NCBI RefSeq assembly: GCF_005233515.1
Contig: NZ_QFZZ01000011.1
Coordinates: 1-64,000, forward strand
Length of the DNA: 64,000 nt
DNA from: Pseudomonas sp. CFBP13508
GTDB lineage: Bacteria; Pseudomonadota; Gammaproteobacteria; Pseudomonadales; Pseudomonadaceae
Reading direction: 5' to 3'
The notes below the pieces were generated by a model that saw only the letters and a program-made list of their open reading frames with translations, was not told where the DNA came from and did not search any database. Every line of letters begins with the position of its first letter. Position 1 is the stretch's first letter. The translations under genes were made by a program, and so were the position numbers. This document shows, piece by piece, positions 23,601-33,109 of the stretch.

Positions 23601-24659
23601 TTACCAGCGAAACCGCAACGACGGTGTCGCCGCTGCCGGGGTCGGCGCTGCGACCGCAGGCGTACCATCCGCCGCTGGCTGGGCAGGCGCCACCGGGGCC
23701 GGCGCTTCGGCCGGCAGTTCCTGCAACTTCGCCAGCGACAATTGCGCGCGCAATTGATCGACGCTGCCATTGACCCGGTAGACAATGCGATCGCCCTGCA
23801 CGCTTTGCAGACGCACGCCGAACGGTTCGAGTAACCGCAGCAGCGCCGCATAATGCTCCAGATTCATGCCCTGCACTTCCAGGGTCTGCTGACCCGACGC
23901 GCCGGGCTTGGCGACAAATCGCGGCGCAAGACGCTCGGCTACCGCCAGCATCACCGCATCGGCAACAGCTGCCTGATCGGCGCCCTGTACGCTGCCGGCC
24001 TCTTTCTGATCACCGAGCCACAAGCGCCATTTCGCCTGCCACTGCCCGCCCTCTTCGCGCGCGTGCACCGCCAGCAAGGCGTCGGCGCTGTAGCGTTCCG
24101 AAGCACTGCGCAAGGGCGCGGGGTCAGCGCTTTCCAGCGCCGGCGCGGTGGCCACCAGTTGCTCGCTGAGATCAGCCAGGGGCAAACGCAGTGGCAAACC
24201 GCGATGTTGCGCAGCCGTGCGCAACGCTGAGGCTGCGGTTTGACCGTCACCGACCAGGCTCGCACCTTCGGTCGAGTCGTTCAGCCACCAGCCGAGGATC
24301 GACGGCCGACTCGCGCCCCACACCGGCAAGCCGGCCCGGCGCAAGGCCTGCTCGGTGGTTGCCGGATCGAAATCGACTTTCAGCACTTCCGGTGGCCCGG
24401 CATCGAAACCGAACTGGCTGATGATCTGCTGCGGATCCTTGCGAATCGGCGCCAACCCCGGGTTCTGCGCGGCTTTCGGGTCGCCGGTCAGGCGCAGCAC
24501 CAAAGTATCGAGCGCCGCCTGCGTGGCGCGATCGCGCTCTTCCGGCGCCTGGCCGTTGACCGGCTGACGCACCTGATACAGGCCTTTGAGGTTTTCGGCA
24601 TGACTCGCCAGGCTGACCAGCGTCAGGCAGCCTACAAATAACAATTTACAAAAACGCAT
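23601..24659 (-). CDS. exported DUF2066 domain protein
   Basis: 352 residues. A signal peptide (about 1-21, ending SHA) precedes a mixed alpha/beta region: LYQVRQPVNGQAPEERDRATQAALDTLVLRLTGD is typical of DUF2066 proteins, which accompany purM/perM/hda in gammaproteobacteria. The C-terminus is a Pro/Ala-rich tail (about 310-352). Function unknown. It is divergent from purM; the 373-bp gap between them has a possible purM -10 (TAAAAT at 24898-24903) with no convincing -35 and otherwise nothing I recognise. Confidence 0.88.
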   Translation of the reverse strand: MRFCKLLFVGCLTLVSLASHAENLKGLYQVRQPVNGQAPEERDRATQAALDTLVLRLTGDPKAAQNPGLAPIRKDPQQIISQFGFDAGPPEVLKVDFDPATTEQALRRAGLPVWGASRPSILGWWLNDSTEGASLVGDGQTAASALRTAAQHRGLPLRLPLADLSEQLVATAPALESADPAPLRSASERYSADALLAVHAREEGGQWQAKWRLWLGDQKEAGSVQGADQAAVADAVMLAVAERLAPRFVAKPGASGQQTLEVQGMNLEHYAALLRLLEPFGVRLQSVQGDRIVYRVNGSVDQLRAQLSLAKLQELPAEAPAPVAPAQPAADGTPAVAAPTPAAATPSLRFRW

Positions 24660-25032
24660 GGAAAATTCCCGTCGACAGGGGCGGCTGGAACACGCCGCGT
24701 GAACCGGTTGAGCAAGGCTGTGACCCCCACCCCTGGCAAAACATTCACACAGTGGCGGTAAGTTTTTGCACAGTCCTAACGATAGACGGTTAATCGCCAC
24801 ACCTTATACAGGCAGTCATAGCCTGCGATTGCAAAAAATTTCCGCCGATATGGCCCTGCCCGTCGGTGCGAGGATGGCCGCTGCCCCTCAAGCCTGATAA
24901 AATCGCGCGCCTTCGCAGACCGGCAACAGCCGGGCCCCTCGAAACTCGCGTGAGGCGATCGCCCATCGAGTTCGATGTTCCCGCTGAACTCGGTCGTTAC
25001 CCCCTGAATCCCCTCCCCTAAAGGCCTGGATC

Positions 25033-26091
25033 ATGAGCAAGCAACCCTCCCTGAGCTACAAGGACGCCGGTGTAGACATCGACGCCGGTGAAGCATTGGT
25101 CGAACGCATCAAGAGCGTCGCCAAGCGCACTGCGCGCCCGGAAGTCATGGGCGGCCTGGGCGGTTTCGGCGCCCTCTGCGAAATCCCGGCCGGTTACAAG
25201 CAGCCGGTGCTGGTGTCCGGCACCGACGGCGTCGGCACCAAGCTGCGTCTGGCGCTGAACCTGAACAAGCACGACAGCATCGGCATCGACCTGGTCGCCA
25301 TGTGCGTCAACGATCTGGTGGTATGCGGCGCCGAGCCGCTGTTCTTCCTCGACTACTACGCCACCGGCAAACTGAATGTCGACACCGCTGCCCAAGTGGT
25401 TACCGGCATCGGCGCTGGCTGCGAACTGTCGGGTTGCTCGCTGGTTGGCGGCGAAACCGCTGAAATGCCAGGCATGTACGAAGGCGAAGACTACGACCTG
25501 GCCGGCTTCTGCGTCGGCGTCGTGGAAAAAGCGGAAATCATCGACGGCTCGAAAGTCGCCACCGGTGACGCGCTGATCGCCCTGCCATCGTCCGGCCCGC
25601 ACTCCAATGGCTACTCGCTGATCCGCAAGATCATCGAAGTCTCCGGCGCCGACATCGAAAACACCCAGCTCGACGGCAAACCGCTGACCGACCTGCTGAT
25701 GGCCCCGACCCGCATCTACGTCAAGCCATTGCTCAAGCTGATCAAGGACACTGGCGCGGTCAAGGCCATGGCCCACATCACCGGTGGCGGCTTGCTCGAC
25801 AACATCCCGCGCGTACTTCCAAAAGGCGCACAGGCTGTAGTTGACGTGGCCAGCTGGACGCGCCCGGCCGTATTCGACTGGCTGCAGGAGAAAGGCAACG
25901 TTGATGAAACCGAGATGCACCGCGTATTGAACTGCGGCGTCGGCATGGTCATCTGCGTGGCTCAGGAGCACGTCGAAGTTGCCCTGAACACCCTGCGTGA
26001 CGCCGGCGAGCAGCCTTGGGTCATCGGTCAGATCGCCGTGGCCGCCGAAGGCGCTGCGCAGGTCGAGCTGAAGAACCTCAAGGCTCACTGA
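25033..26091 (+). CDS. purM: phosphoribosylformylglycinamidine cyclo-ligase
   Basis: 352 residues. PurM (AIR synthetase) closes the imidazole ring in purine synthesis with ATP. N-terminal LSYKDAGVDIDAGEALVERIK, then GGFGALCEIPAGYKQPVLVSGTDGVGTKL and the DLVAMCVNDLVVCGAEPLFFLDYYATGKL block mark the PurM/selD fold; AHITGGGLLDNIPRVLP is the C-terminal hallmark. Full length for the family. Its TGA overlaps the purN ATG by one base (TGATG), so they are translationally coupled. Confidence 0.97.
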   Translation: MSKQPSLSYKDAGVDIDAGEALVERIKSVAKRTARPEVMGGLGGFGALCEIPAGYKQPVLVSGTDGVGTKLRLALNLNKHDSIGIDLVAMCVNDLVVCGAEPLFFLDYYATGKLNVDTAAQVVTGIGAGCELSGCSLVGGETAEMPGMYEGEDYDLAGFCVGVVEKAEIIDGSKVATGDALIALPSSGPHSNGYSLIRKIIEVSGADIENTQLDGKPLTDLLMAPTRIYVKPLLKLIKDTGAVKAMAHITGGGLLDNIPRVLPKGAQAVVDVASWTRPAVFDWLQEKGNVDETEMHRVLNCGVGMVICVAQEHVEVALNTLRDAGEQPWVIGQIAVAAEGAAQVELKNLKAH

Positions 26092-26741
26092 TGCCAAAGC
26101 CCTGTGATGTCGTGGTGCTGTTGTCCGGCACCGGCAGTAACTTGCAGGCTCTGATCGACAGCACGCGGACCGGCGACAGCCCGGTCCGCGTCGCTGCGGT
26201 GATTTCCAACCGCGCCGACGCCTACGGCCTGCAACGCGCCCGCGACGCGGGTATCGCCACCCGCTCGCTGGATCACAAGGCATTCGAGGGCCGCGAGGCC
26301 TTCGATGCCGCACTGATCGAACTGATCGACCAATTCAACCCCAAACTCGTGGTACTGGCCGGCTTCATGCGCATTCTCAGCGCTGATTTCGTGCGCCACT
26401 ACCAGGGTCGCCTGCTCAACATCCACCCGTCGCTGCTACCCAAATACAAAGGGTTACACACTCATCAGCGCGCGCTGGAGGCCGGCGACACGGAACATGG
26501 CTGCTCCGTGCACTTCGTCACCGAGGAACTCGATGGCGGACCACTGGTCGTACAAGCAGTATTACCGGTAGAGTTGCACGACACGCCGCAGAGTCTGGCG
26601 CAACGGGTCCACGTTCAGGAACACCTGATTTATCCGATGGCGGTACGCTGGTTTGCCGAAGGCAGGCTGACACTCGGTGACCAAGGTGCTTTACTCGACG
26701 GCCAGCTACTCGCCGCCAGCGGCCACTTGATTCGACACTAG
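26091..26741 (+). CDS. purN: phosphoribosylglycinamide formyltransferase
   Basis: 216 residues. PurN formylates GAR with 10-formyl-tetrahydrofolate. VVLLSGTGSNLQALID binds the phosphate, and NIHPSLLPKYKG (about residues 109-120) and DGGP near 148 supply the catalytic Asn, His and Asp. The start at 26091 overlaps purM; the longer frame reaching back to 26016 is inside purM. Confidence 0.96.
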   Translation: MPKPCDVVVLLSGTGSNLQALIDSTRTGDSPVRVAAVISNRADAYGLQRARDAGIATRSLDHKAFEGREAFDAALIELIDQFNPKLVVLAGFMRILSADFVRHYQGRLLNIHPSLLPKYKGLHTHQRALEAGDTEHGCSVHFVTEELDGGPLVVQAVLPVELHDTPQSLAQRVHVQEHLIYPMAVRWFAEGRLTLGDQGALLDGQLLAASGHLIRH

Positions 26742-26749
26742 GAGATATT

Positions 26750-27463
26750 ATGCGTCGCGCCCTGCTCTTCGCTTGCGCTCTGCTCGCCCTGCCCTTCGCG
26801 CAGGCAGCGGACCTTCAACCGTTCTCCGCCAGCTACACCGCCGACTGGAAGCAGCTGCCCATGAGCGGCACCGCCGAACGCAGCCTGACCAAGGAAGCCG
26901 ACGGCGTCTGGAAGCTCAGCTTCAAGGCATCGATGATGATCGCCAGCCTGACTGAAGAAAGCACCCTGAAGCTGGACAAGGACACGCTGCTGCCGCAGTC
27001 CTACCACTTTGAACGTGGCGGTCTGGGCAAAGCGAAAAAAGCTGATCTGGACTTCGACTGGGCCAATAAACTGGTGACCGGCACCGACCGTGGCGACGCG
27101 GTGAAAATCCCGCTGAACCGCGGCATGGTCGACAAGTCAACCTACCAACTGGCGCTGCAGCACGACGTTGCCGCCGGCAAGAAAAGCATGAGCTATCAGG
27201 TGGTTGATGATGGCGAAGTCGATACCTATGATTTCCGCGTGCTGGGTTCGGAAAAGGTCGACACCAAGGCCGGCCAGATCGACGCGATCAAGGTCGAACG
27301 CGTGCGCGATCCGACACAAAGCAAGCGCATCACCGTGCTGTGGTTCGCCAAGGACTGGGATTACCTGCTGGTGCGTCTGCAACAGGTCGAGACTGACGGC
27401 AAGGAGTACAACATCATGCTCCAGGACGGTACGGTCAACGGCAAGACTGTCAAAGGCAGCTGA
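26750..27463 (+). CDS. exported DUF3108 domain protein
   Basis: 237 residues. Signal peptide about 1-19 (LALPFAQA). The mature protein is rich in beta strands with FSASYTADWKQLPMSGTAERSL and the long block RVRDPTQSKRITVLWFAKDWDYLLVRLQQVETDGKEY, as in DUF3108 proteins that follow purMN in many pseudomonads and other proteobacteria. AGGAG lies 7 nt before the ATG. It is probably periplasmic; the function is not known. It is 8 bp after purN, so co-transcribed, and a terminator follows. Confidence 0.88.
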   Translation: MRRALLFACALLALPFAQAADLQPFSASYTADWKQLPMSGTAERSLTKEADGVWKLSFKASMMIASLTEESTLKLDKDTLLPQSYHFERGGLGKAKKADLDFDWANKLVTGTDRGDAVKIPLNRGMVDKSTYQLALQHDVAAGKKSMSYQVVDDGEVDTYDFRVLGSEKVDTKAGQIDAIKVERVRDPTQSKRITVLWFAKDWDYLLVRLQQVETDGKEYNIMLQDGTVNGKTVKGS

Positions 27464-27475
27464 TCGACCGCAACA

Positions 27476-27508
27476 ACAAAGAGCCCCGCGAATGCGGGGC
27501 TTTTGTTT
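27476..27508 (+). terminator. terminator of the purMN operon
   Basis: GAGCCCCGC-gaat-GCGGGGCTTTTG hairpin followed by T-rich bases, 15 bp after the DUF3108 stop. Confidence 0.88.
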
Positions 27509-27535
27509 ATCTGTTGATACTGCGCGGCGGCCCTA

Positions 27536-27683
27536 CCCCTCACCCCAGCCCTCTCCCGAGGGAGAGGGAGCCGACCGAGGTGTCTGCCGCTAACCATCGA
27601 CCTGAGAAACCGAGTCGAATATGGATTCCAAAGCATCGCACGATTAGTCCCCTCTCCCTCCGGGAGAGGGTTAGGGTGAGGGG
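27536..27683. repeat. MITE-like repeat, copy 1 (148 bp)
   Basis: Ends are imperfect 22-bp inverted repeats, CCCCTCACCCC... and ...GGTGAGGGG, each followed inwards by a short CTCTCCC/GGGAGAG palindrome. The interior has CCGACCGAGGTGTCTG. Related copies are at 31992-32302 and 52933-53081. No coding capacity. Confidence 0.85.
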
Positions 27684-27699
27684 CTTTTGAAGGTCAAAC

Positions 27700-29325
27700 T
27701 CACACCGAAAACCGCGCCACCATTCCGTTCAGATCCACCGCCAACTTCGACAATTCCTGACTCGCCGCACTGGTCTGATTGGCCCCCGCCGATGTCTGCA
27801 TCGCCAGATCACGAATATTAATCAGGTTGCGATCCACCTCCCGCGCCACCGCTGCCTGCTGTTCCGAGGCACTGGCGATGACCAGGTTGCGCTCATTGAT
27901 CAAGGTAAACGCCGAGGCGATTTCCTCCAGGGCCGAGCCTGCGCTCTTCGCCAGTTCGAGGGTCGAGCGCGCCCTTGAGTTGCTCTGCTGCATCGAGCTG
28001 ACCGCTGAATCGGTGCCCTGCTGAATCCCGCCGATCATCTGCTCGATTTCCTGGGTCGACTGCTGGGTGCGATGCGCCAGCGCGCGCACTTCATCCGCCA
28101 CTACTGCAAAACCACGCCCGGCATCACCGGCGCGCGCGGCTTCGATCGCGGCGTTGAGCGCGAGCAGATTGGTCTGTTCGGCAATCGAGCGAATCACGTC
28201 CAGCACTTTGCTGATGCCATGAACCTTTTGCGCCAGCGCCTCGACCTGCGCGGCATTGTTGGTGACATCGCCGGCGAGAAACTCGATCGACGTCACCGTC
28301 TGCTGCACTTGCTCGCGTCCTTGCCGAGCGATGCGGTCGGATTCACGGGAAGCTTCGGACGTGGCCACGGCGTTGTTCGCCACCTCTTCCACCGCTGCTG
28401 TCATCTGGTTGACCGCAGTGGCGGCCTGTTCGATTTCCTGGCTTTGCTGATGCAGGCCGCGAGTAGCATCTTCGGTAACGCTGCTCAGCTCTTCGGCCGC
28501 CGAGGCCAATTGCGTGGACGACTCGGAGATCCGCCGGATCGTGTCGCGCAGATTGTGCTGCATGCTTTTCAGCGCTTGCAGCAGGCGCGCCGGCTCGTCT
28601 TTGCCAACGATGTGAATGTCACCGGTCAAATCCCCGCCGGCCACGACTTCGGCCACGCTGAGCGATTGCGACAATGGCACGACAATGCTGCGCGTCAGCA
28701 GCAACGCCAGGCCGACGGTAATCAGCGCAGCCATGGCGATCATTACTGTGACCCACAGTCGCGATTGCTTGAAGACCAAGCGCGCTGCCTCAGTGGCGAG
28801 ACCGGCATTTTGCTTGTTCAACTCGACCAGCTGACGCAGGGTGGCAGCGATTTCATCGGCCAGCGGACTCATCTGATCATTGAGAATCGCCGAAGCGTCT
28901 GCCACCCGATTCTGCGCTGACAGCTGTAGGACTTGTGCCTGAAGCTCAAGGTATTTGTGCTCGGTGCCCTTGAAGCGTTCGAACAATACGCGCTCTTCCG
29001 GCAAAACGATCAACGCGTCATAACGCTGCTGCGCCTCACTCAGACCGCTGCGCAGTTCGTCGAGCTTGGCGACATTCTGCTCCAGTGCCTTGGGGTCACG
29101 GTTGAGCAACAGGCGCATGGTCAGTGCGCGCAGGCGCAGCATGTCCTGACTCATCTCACCGACCGCCATCACGCTTGGCAGCCAGTTGTTGTCGACTTCA
29201 TCGGACTGCGCACGCATGTTCGACATTTGCAGCAAGGCGAACGCGCCAAGGGCGAACACCATCAAGGCCAGTAGGCCAAAACCGAGACCGGCACGCGGGG
29301 CAATATTGAGACTACGGATATTCAT
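27700..29325 (-). CDS. methyl-accepting chemotaxis protein
   Basis: 541 residues. TM1 about residues 10-31, a periplasmic helical sensor of about 155 residues (4HB_MCP type: DEVDNNWLPSVMAVGEMSQDMLRLRALTMRLLLNRDP), TM2 about 188-208, then a HAMP region (IVVPLSQSLSVAEVVAGGDLTG) and a long coiled-coil signalling domain. The hairpin tip IAEQTNLLALNAAIEAARAGDAGRGFAVVADEVRALAHRT is the CheA/CheW contact. Ligand unknown. The start at 29325 has AAGGAGCC 8 nt upstream. A lone gene; no che genes are near. Confidence 0.95.
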   Translation of the reverse strand: MNIRSLNIAPRAGLGFGLLALMVFALGAFALLQMSNMRAQSDEVDNNWLPSVMAVGEMSQDMLRLRALTMRLLLNRDPKALEQNVAKLDELRSGLSEAQQRYDALIVLPEERVLFERFKGTEHKYLELQAQVLQLSAQNRVADASAILNDQMSPLADEIAATLRQLVELNKQNAGLATEAARLVFKQSRLWVTVMIAMAALITVGLALLLTRSIVVPLSQSLSVAEVVAGGDLTGDIHIVGKDEPARLLQALKSMQHNLRDTIRRISESSTQLASAAEELSSVTEDATRGLHQQSQEIEQAATAVNQMTAAVEEVANNAVATSEASRESDRIARQGREQVQQTVTSIEFLAGDVTNNAAQVEALAQKVHGISKVLDVIRSIAEQTNLLALNAAIEAARAGDAGRGFAVVADEVRALAHRTQQSTQEIEQMIGGIQQGTDSAVSSMQQSNSRARSTLELAKSAGSALEEIASAFTLINERNLVIASASEQQAAVAREVDRNLINIRDLAMQTSAGANQTSAASQELSKLAVDLNGMVARFSV

Positions 29326-29463
29326 CACTCTGGCTCCTTCCAAAAGCGCTGCATCAGCCTGCAGCGGGTTGCTTTAGAAGGTATCGGCATTGCCGTGAAA
29401 TTGCGTAAGACGAAAAGGCAATAGGCAGACGAGCGGCTAGTCCGAACCCGTGGCTTTGACGTT

Positions 29464-30486
29464 TCAGCGCGGACCGGCGGGTTTACCTGTGTCGCGCGGC
29501 AATATCGCCAGGAAGTTGTCCCTTGCTACCTTTCGCGCCACCGCTTCCGGCAGCGCATCGAGAAACGGCTTGTAGCTGTGCATTTCCTGACCGAGCTTGT
29601 TGAACCGTCCTACCACGTCAGAGCCGAGCATGAAGCGCTCGGGATGCTTCTCCACCAGCGCCAGCCATTCCGCACGCGGCTTGCCCTGCTCGTCCAGCAA
29701 GTACGGCGTGAGCATGCTCCACGACAGGTCGATAAACAGATTCGGATAGGCCTCAAGCATGCGCGTCAGGGTTGGCAGGAGAAACGGCAACTGGGTCTGA
29801 TGCCGATGGATCTCGGCGCTGGTGCCGGCGTGCGCCCAGATGAATCGCGTGTGCGGATGATTACGCAGCGGCTCTTCAACTTCCTTCAGGTACAACGGAT
29901 TTTTCTCACGCTTGGAAGTGATGTTGGAATGCAGCATCACCGGCAGATCGTTTTCCGCGGCGAGGTGATAGATCTTGGTCATCGCCTCGTTGTTGGCCCG
30001 GGGTGTGTCGCCGGAGGTCAGCGCGGTCAGGTCATCGTGCCGGGTGAACACCTCGCCGATGCCCTGCCACAAACCCGGATACAGGTCGAGCATGCGCTGG
30101 ATGTGCGCGGCGGAATTCTTGTCATTGGGATTGAAGCCGGACAGGAACGGATGAAAGTACTGGCGCTCCTCCGGCGCAAGTTTTTCCACCGCGTCGGCAA
30201 TGATCACATCGGTGGCGCTGTACCAATAGGCATCGGCGTCATCACCGGCGTAATAGCGCGGGCGCTTGGGTTCGTCTTCATGCCATTTCTTCGCCACGGG
30301 AATGCCGGAAATCATCACATGCTCGACGGAATTTTCTTTCATGGCCGTGAGCAATTTCTGCATGCCGGCGCTTTCCTGGAAAAAATCCACGTAATGCAGG
30401 TGCGCATCGCTGTAGGTGTATTCGCGGGCACTGGCGCTGCCAGCGAACAGCAGCAGACAGGCAAGACTCAGACGAGACAAGGACAC
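29464..30486 (-). CDS. exported amidohydrolase-family protein
   Basis: About 340 residues. After a signal peptide ending SASA, YSDAHLHYVDFF gives the D-x-H-x-H-like metal site of TIM-barrel amidohydrolases. LPVMLHSNI, FIWAHAGTSAEIHRHQ and FMLGSDVVGRF supply further His and the metal-binding Asp. The preferred start is GTG at 30486 because CGGAGA is 6 nt upstream; an ATG at 30510 adds eight residues but lacks a ribosome site. Amidohydrolase-2-like decarboxylase or lactonase activity is conceivable; no substrate can be named. Confidence 0.85.
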   Translation of the reverse strand: MSLSRLSLACLLLFAGSASAREYTYSDAHLHYVDFFQESAGMQKLLTAMKENSVEHVMISGIPVAKKWHEDEPKRPRYYAGDDADAYWYSATDVIIADAVEKLAPEERQYFHPFLSGFNPNDKNSAAHIQRMLDLYPGLWQGIGEVFTRHDDLTALTSGDTPRANNEAMTKIYHLAAENDLPVMLHSNITSKREKNPLYLKEVEEPLRNHPHTRFIWAHAGTSAEIHRHQTQLPFLLPTLTRMLEAYPNLFIDLSWSMLTPYLLDEQGKPRAEWLALVEKHPERFMLGSDVVGRFNKLGQEMHSYKPFLDALPEAVARKVARDNFLAILPRDTGKPAGPR

Positions 30487-30639
30487 AAGTAATCTCCGGC
30501 AGATGGGCATAGCCTAGACCGCGCCCGAACGACAAGGGTTCATCCCTGCGGAAAAGCGGAACGCCCACTGCCGGGAATGCTCTATAACTGCAAGGTCTGT
30601 TTTGTTCGAACGATTTTTCCTGCCGCCTGTGAGGTTTCC

Positions 30640-31056
30640 ATGACTGTTACCGTCAATACCGTCTCTGCCGAAGGTTTTCGTCACACCGTCCAGATCGACG
30701 ACCACGAATTGTTTGCCGATGTACCGAAAACCGCCGGTGGTGAAGGCACCGCACCAGAGCCACACGATTACTTCGACGCTGCGCTGGGCGCCTGCAAAGC
30801 GCTGACCGTGAAAATGTATGCTAAGAAAAAAGACATCCCGCTGACCGGCGTGGGAGTCGAAGTGAAGCGCGACAACAGCGAAGAGCAGAAAGGCAAATAT
30901 GCCCTGCATGTCACCCTCACCCTTAAAGGTGTACTGACCGACGCCCAGCGCCAGGAACTGCTGCGCGTGGCCGATCGCTGCCCGATTCACAAATTGATGA
31001 CCACCAGCGAAGTCAGCATCGAAACTCACGCACCACAAGGCTTCGACAGCCAATAA
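30640..31056 (+). CDS. OsmC-family peroxiredoxin-like protein
   Basis: 138 residues. OsmC/Ohr-family proteins reduce organic hydroperoxides with two cysteines. Here they are in ALGACKALTVKMYAKKK (about residue 52) and VADRCPIHKLM (about 115), the standard spacing. TAPEPHDYFDAAL is also typical. Closer to the YhfA/OsmC-like subgroup than to Ohr. The start at 30640 follows TGTGAGGTTTCC (GAGG 6 nt upstream). It lies 61 bp before the pirin gene, also a redox/stress-associated protein, and they may be co-transcribed. Confidence 0.9.
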   Translation: MTVTVNTVSAEGFRHTVQIDDHELFADVPKTAGGEGTAPEPHDYFDAALGACKALTVKMYAKKKDIPLTGVGVEVKRDNSEEQKGKYALHVTLTLKGVLTDAQRQELLRVADRCPIHKLMTTSEVSIETHAPQGFDSQ

Positions 31057-31117
31057 TCCTCCTGATGCCAGCGGCGGGTTATGCTTCTGGCATCACCCGC
31101 TCAGCCTGGAATGCACC

Positions 31118-31984
31118 ATGGACACGCCACTCCTGATCATCCGCCCGCGCGCCGAAGACGTCGAAGGCCAGCCGATTCTGCGCCCGCTGCCGTCAGCCAA
31201 ATGCCGCAATGTCGGACCTTTCGTGTTTTTCGACCACATGCTCGAAACGATTTATCCGACGGGCAAAGGTATGGACATCCGACAGCATCCGCACATTGGT
31301 CTGTCGACGCTCACCTACTTGTTCGAAGGGCAATTGCAGCACAAGGACAGCCTGGGCTCCGATCAGGTGGTCGGTGCCGGCGATGTCAGCTGGATGACCG
31401 CTGGCAGCGCCATCGCCCACGTCGAGCGTACGCCAGCGCCACTGCTCGCCGAGACCTTCACCCTGCATGGCCTGCAAGTCTGGCTGGCCTCGCCCAAGGC
31501 ACACGAAGAAGGCCCGGGGCATTACAGTCATCACCCGGCAGCGACGTTGCCGGTCAGCGATAACCTTGGCGTGCAGATTCGCATGATTGCCGGGTCAGGC
31601 TTTTGCCTGGAATCGCCAGTGCCGGTGCTTTCTCCTACGCTGTATGCGGAAGTGAAGATGCAAACCGCGACCACACTGCTGATTCCCACCGAGCATGAAG
31701 AACGCGCGGTGTATGTGTTGAGCGGGGATGCGAAGTTGAATGGCGAGGCGATCGAGCCGCATGCGCTGGTGGTGTTGCCAGCCGGCGAAGAGATGAGCCT
31801 GTTTGCCGAAAGCGATGTGCACGCGGTGGTGTTCGGCGGCGCGGCGCTGGACGGTCCGAGGCGGATCAACTGGAATTTTGTTGCAAGCGATCCGGCGGCG
31901 ATTGATGAGGCACGGCGCAAGTGGGCGGCCGGGAATTGGCCGACGGTGCCGGGGGAAGTCGAGCGGATCGAACTACCGCGCTAG
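31118..31984 (+). CDS. pirin family protein
   Basis: 288 residues, two cupin domains. The N-terminal domain holds the metal site: GPFVFFDHML, HPHIGLSTLTYLFEG and a late E/H pair near GSAIAHVERTP. The C-terminal cupin (about 180-270) carries ERAVYVLSGDAKLNGE. Bacterial pirins include quercetin 2,3-dioxygenase-like enzymes and regulators of metabolism; the role here is not predictable. Full length for the family. Confidence 0.9.
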   Translation: MDTPLLIIRPRAEDVEGQPILRPLPSAKCRNVGPFVFFDHMLETIYPTGKGMDIRQHPHIGLSTLTYLFEGQLQHKDSLGSDQVVGAGDVSWMTAGSAIAHVERTPAPLLAETFTLHGLQVWLASPKAHEEGPGHYSHHPAATLPVSDNLGVQIRMIAGSGFCLESPVPVLSPTLYAEVKMQTATTLLIPTEHEERAVYVLSGDAKLNGEAIEPHALVVLPAGEEMSLFAESDVHAVVFGGAALDGPRRINWNFVASDPAAIDEARRKWAAGNWPTVPGEVERIELPR

Positions 31985-31991
31985 GCCGCTT

Positions 31992-32302
31992 ACCCTCACC
32001 CCAGCCCTCTCCCAGAGGGAGAGGGAGCCGACCGAGGCGTCTTGCGTTATACATTAACCTGAAAAAATCCCGGCGATTATGGATTCGCCTATTCCCGTTC
32101 AGGTCGACGCCACTCCCGAGCAACCCCCAATCAGTCCCCTATCCCAGAGCGATAGGGAGCCGACCGAGGCGTCTTGCGTTATACATCGACCTGAAAAATC
32201 CCGGCGATTATGGATTCGCCTGTTCACGTTCAGGTCGACGTCACTCCCGAGCACCCCCCAATCAGTCCCCACTCCCTCCGGGAGAAGGCTAGGGTGAGGG
32301 GC
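31992..32302. repeat. MITE-like repeat, expanded copy with internal tandem duplication
   Basis: The ends match the 148-bp element at 27536-27683, but the interior is present twice as a direct repeat of period 132 bp (units starting at 32023 and 32155, both with GGGAGCCGACCGAGGCGTCT). The two units differ at only a few positions. No supported gene; ORFs across it are repeat-derived. Confidence 0.85.
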
Positions 32303-32311
32303 TTTTCGCTT

Positions 32312-33040
32312 TTAACCGTTGAACACTTCATCCAGCAAATCATGCATCGACTTGAACGCGCGCTTGGCGGTCTTTTCGTCGTACATCATCTTGCCCGGCA
32401 CATTGGCGTGCGGATCGGTAAACGAGTGCACCGCGCCGCCGTAGCTGAGCAGTTGCCAGTCGACCTTCGCTGCGTTCATTTCCTCTTCGAACGCCGGCAA
32501 TTGCTCCTTCGGCACTAACGGATCGGACGCGCCGTGCAGCACCAGCACCGAGCCCTTGATGTTCTGCGCATCCGCCGGGTTTGGCGAATCCAGCGTGCCG
32601 TGGAACGACACCGCCGCTTTTACCGGCGCGCCAGTGCGGGCCAGGTCCAGCGCACAGCAACCACCGAAGCAGAAACCGAACACTGCCAGTTTCGACGTAT
32701 CGACCGCTGCTTCGCCCTGGCTCTGCAATTGCTCGAAAGCCACTTGCAGACGTTTGCGCAACAGCGCGCGGTCGTCCTTGAGCGGCATCATTGCTGCCAG
32801 CGCCTCATCAGCGTTCTGCGGACGTACGCTCTGGCCGTAGACATCCGCGATCAGCACCACGTAACCCTTGGCCGCTACCGCTTTGGCGATGTCTTCGGCA
32901 CCGGCGCTGACGCCCATCCAGTTCGGCGCCATCAGCAAACCCGGGCGCGCAGCCTTATGCTCGGCGTCGAACGCCAGGCGGCCTTCATAGGCTTGGTCGT
33001 CAATCTGATAGACCACGGAACGTACAGTGACTTGGCTCAT
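32312..33040 (-). CDS. dienelactone hydrolase family protein
   Basis: 242 residues, alpha/beta hydrolase. The nucleophile is Cys in FGFCFGGCCALDLA, as in dienelactone hydrolases; the acid and His come from LHGASDPLVPKEQ and GAVHSFTDPHAN. PGLLMAPNWMGVSAGAEDIAKAVAAKGYVVLIADVYG is the characteristic N-terminal block. It probably hydrolyses a lactone or ester in the cytoplasm; the natural substrate is not clear. It lies downstream of htpG on the same strand but behind a terminator. Confidence 0.9.
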   Translation of the reverse strand: MSQVTVRSVVYQIDDQAYEGRLAFDAEHKAARPGLLMAPNWMGVSAGAEDIAKAVAAKGYVVLIADVYGQSVRPQNADEALAAMMPLKDDRALLRKRLQVAFEQLQSQGEAAVDTSKLAVFGFCFGGCCALDLARTGAPVKAAVSFHGTLDSPNPADAQNIKGSVLVLHGASDPLVPKEQLPAFEEEMNAAKVDWQLLSYGGAVHSFTDPHANVPGKMMYDEKTAKRAFKSMHDLLDEVFNG

Positions 33041-33071
33041 TTCTGACTCCTGATTGTGTAAACACCAGAAC

Positions 33072-33098
33072 GAAAAAACCCGCCGAAGCGGGTTTTTC
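33072..33098 (-). terminator. htpG terminator
   Basis: On the minus strand AAAAACCCGC-ttcg-GCGGGTTTTTT, 12 bp after the htpG stop. The stem has the stable TTCG loop. Confidence 0.88.
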
Positions 33099-33109
33099 CT
33101 ACAACATGA

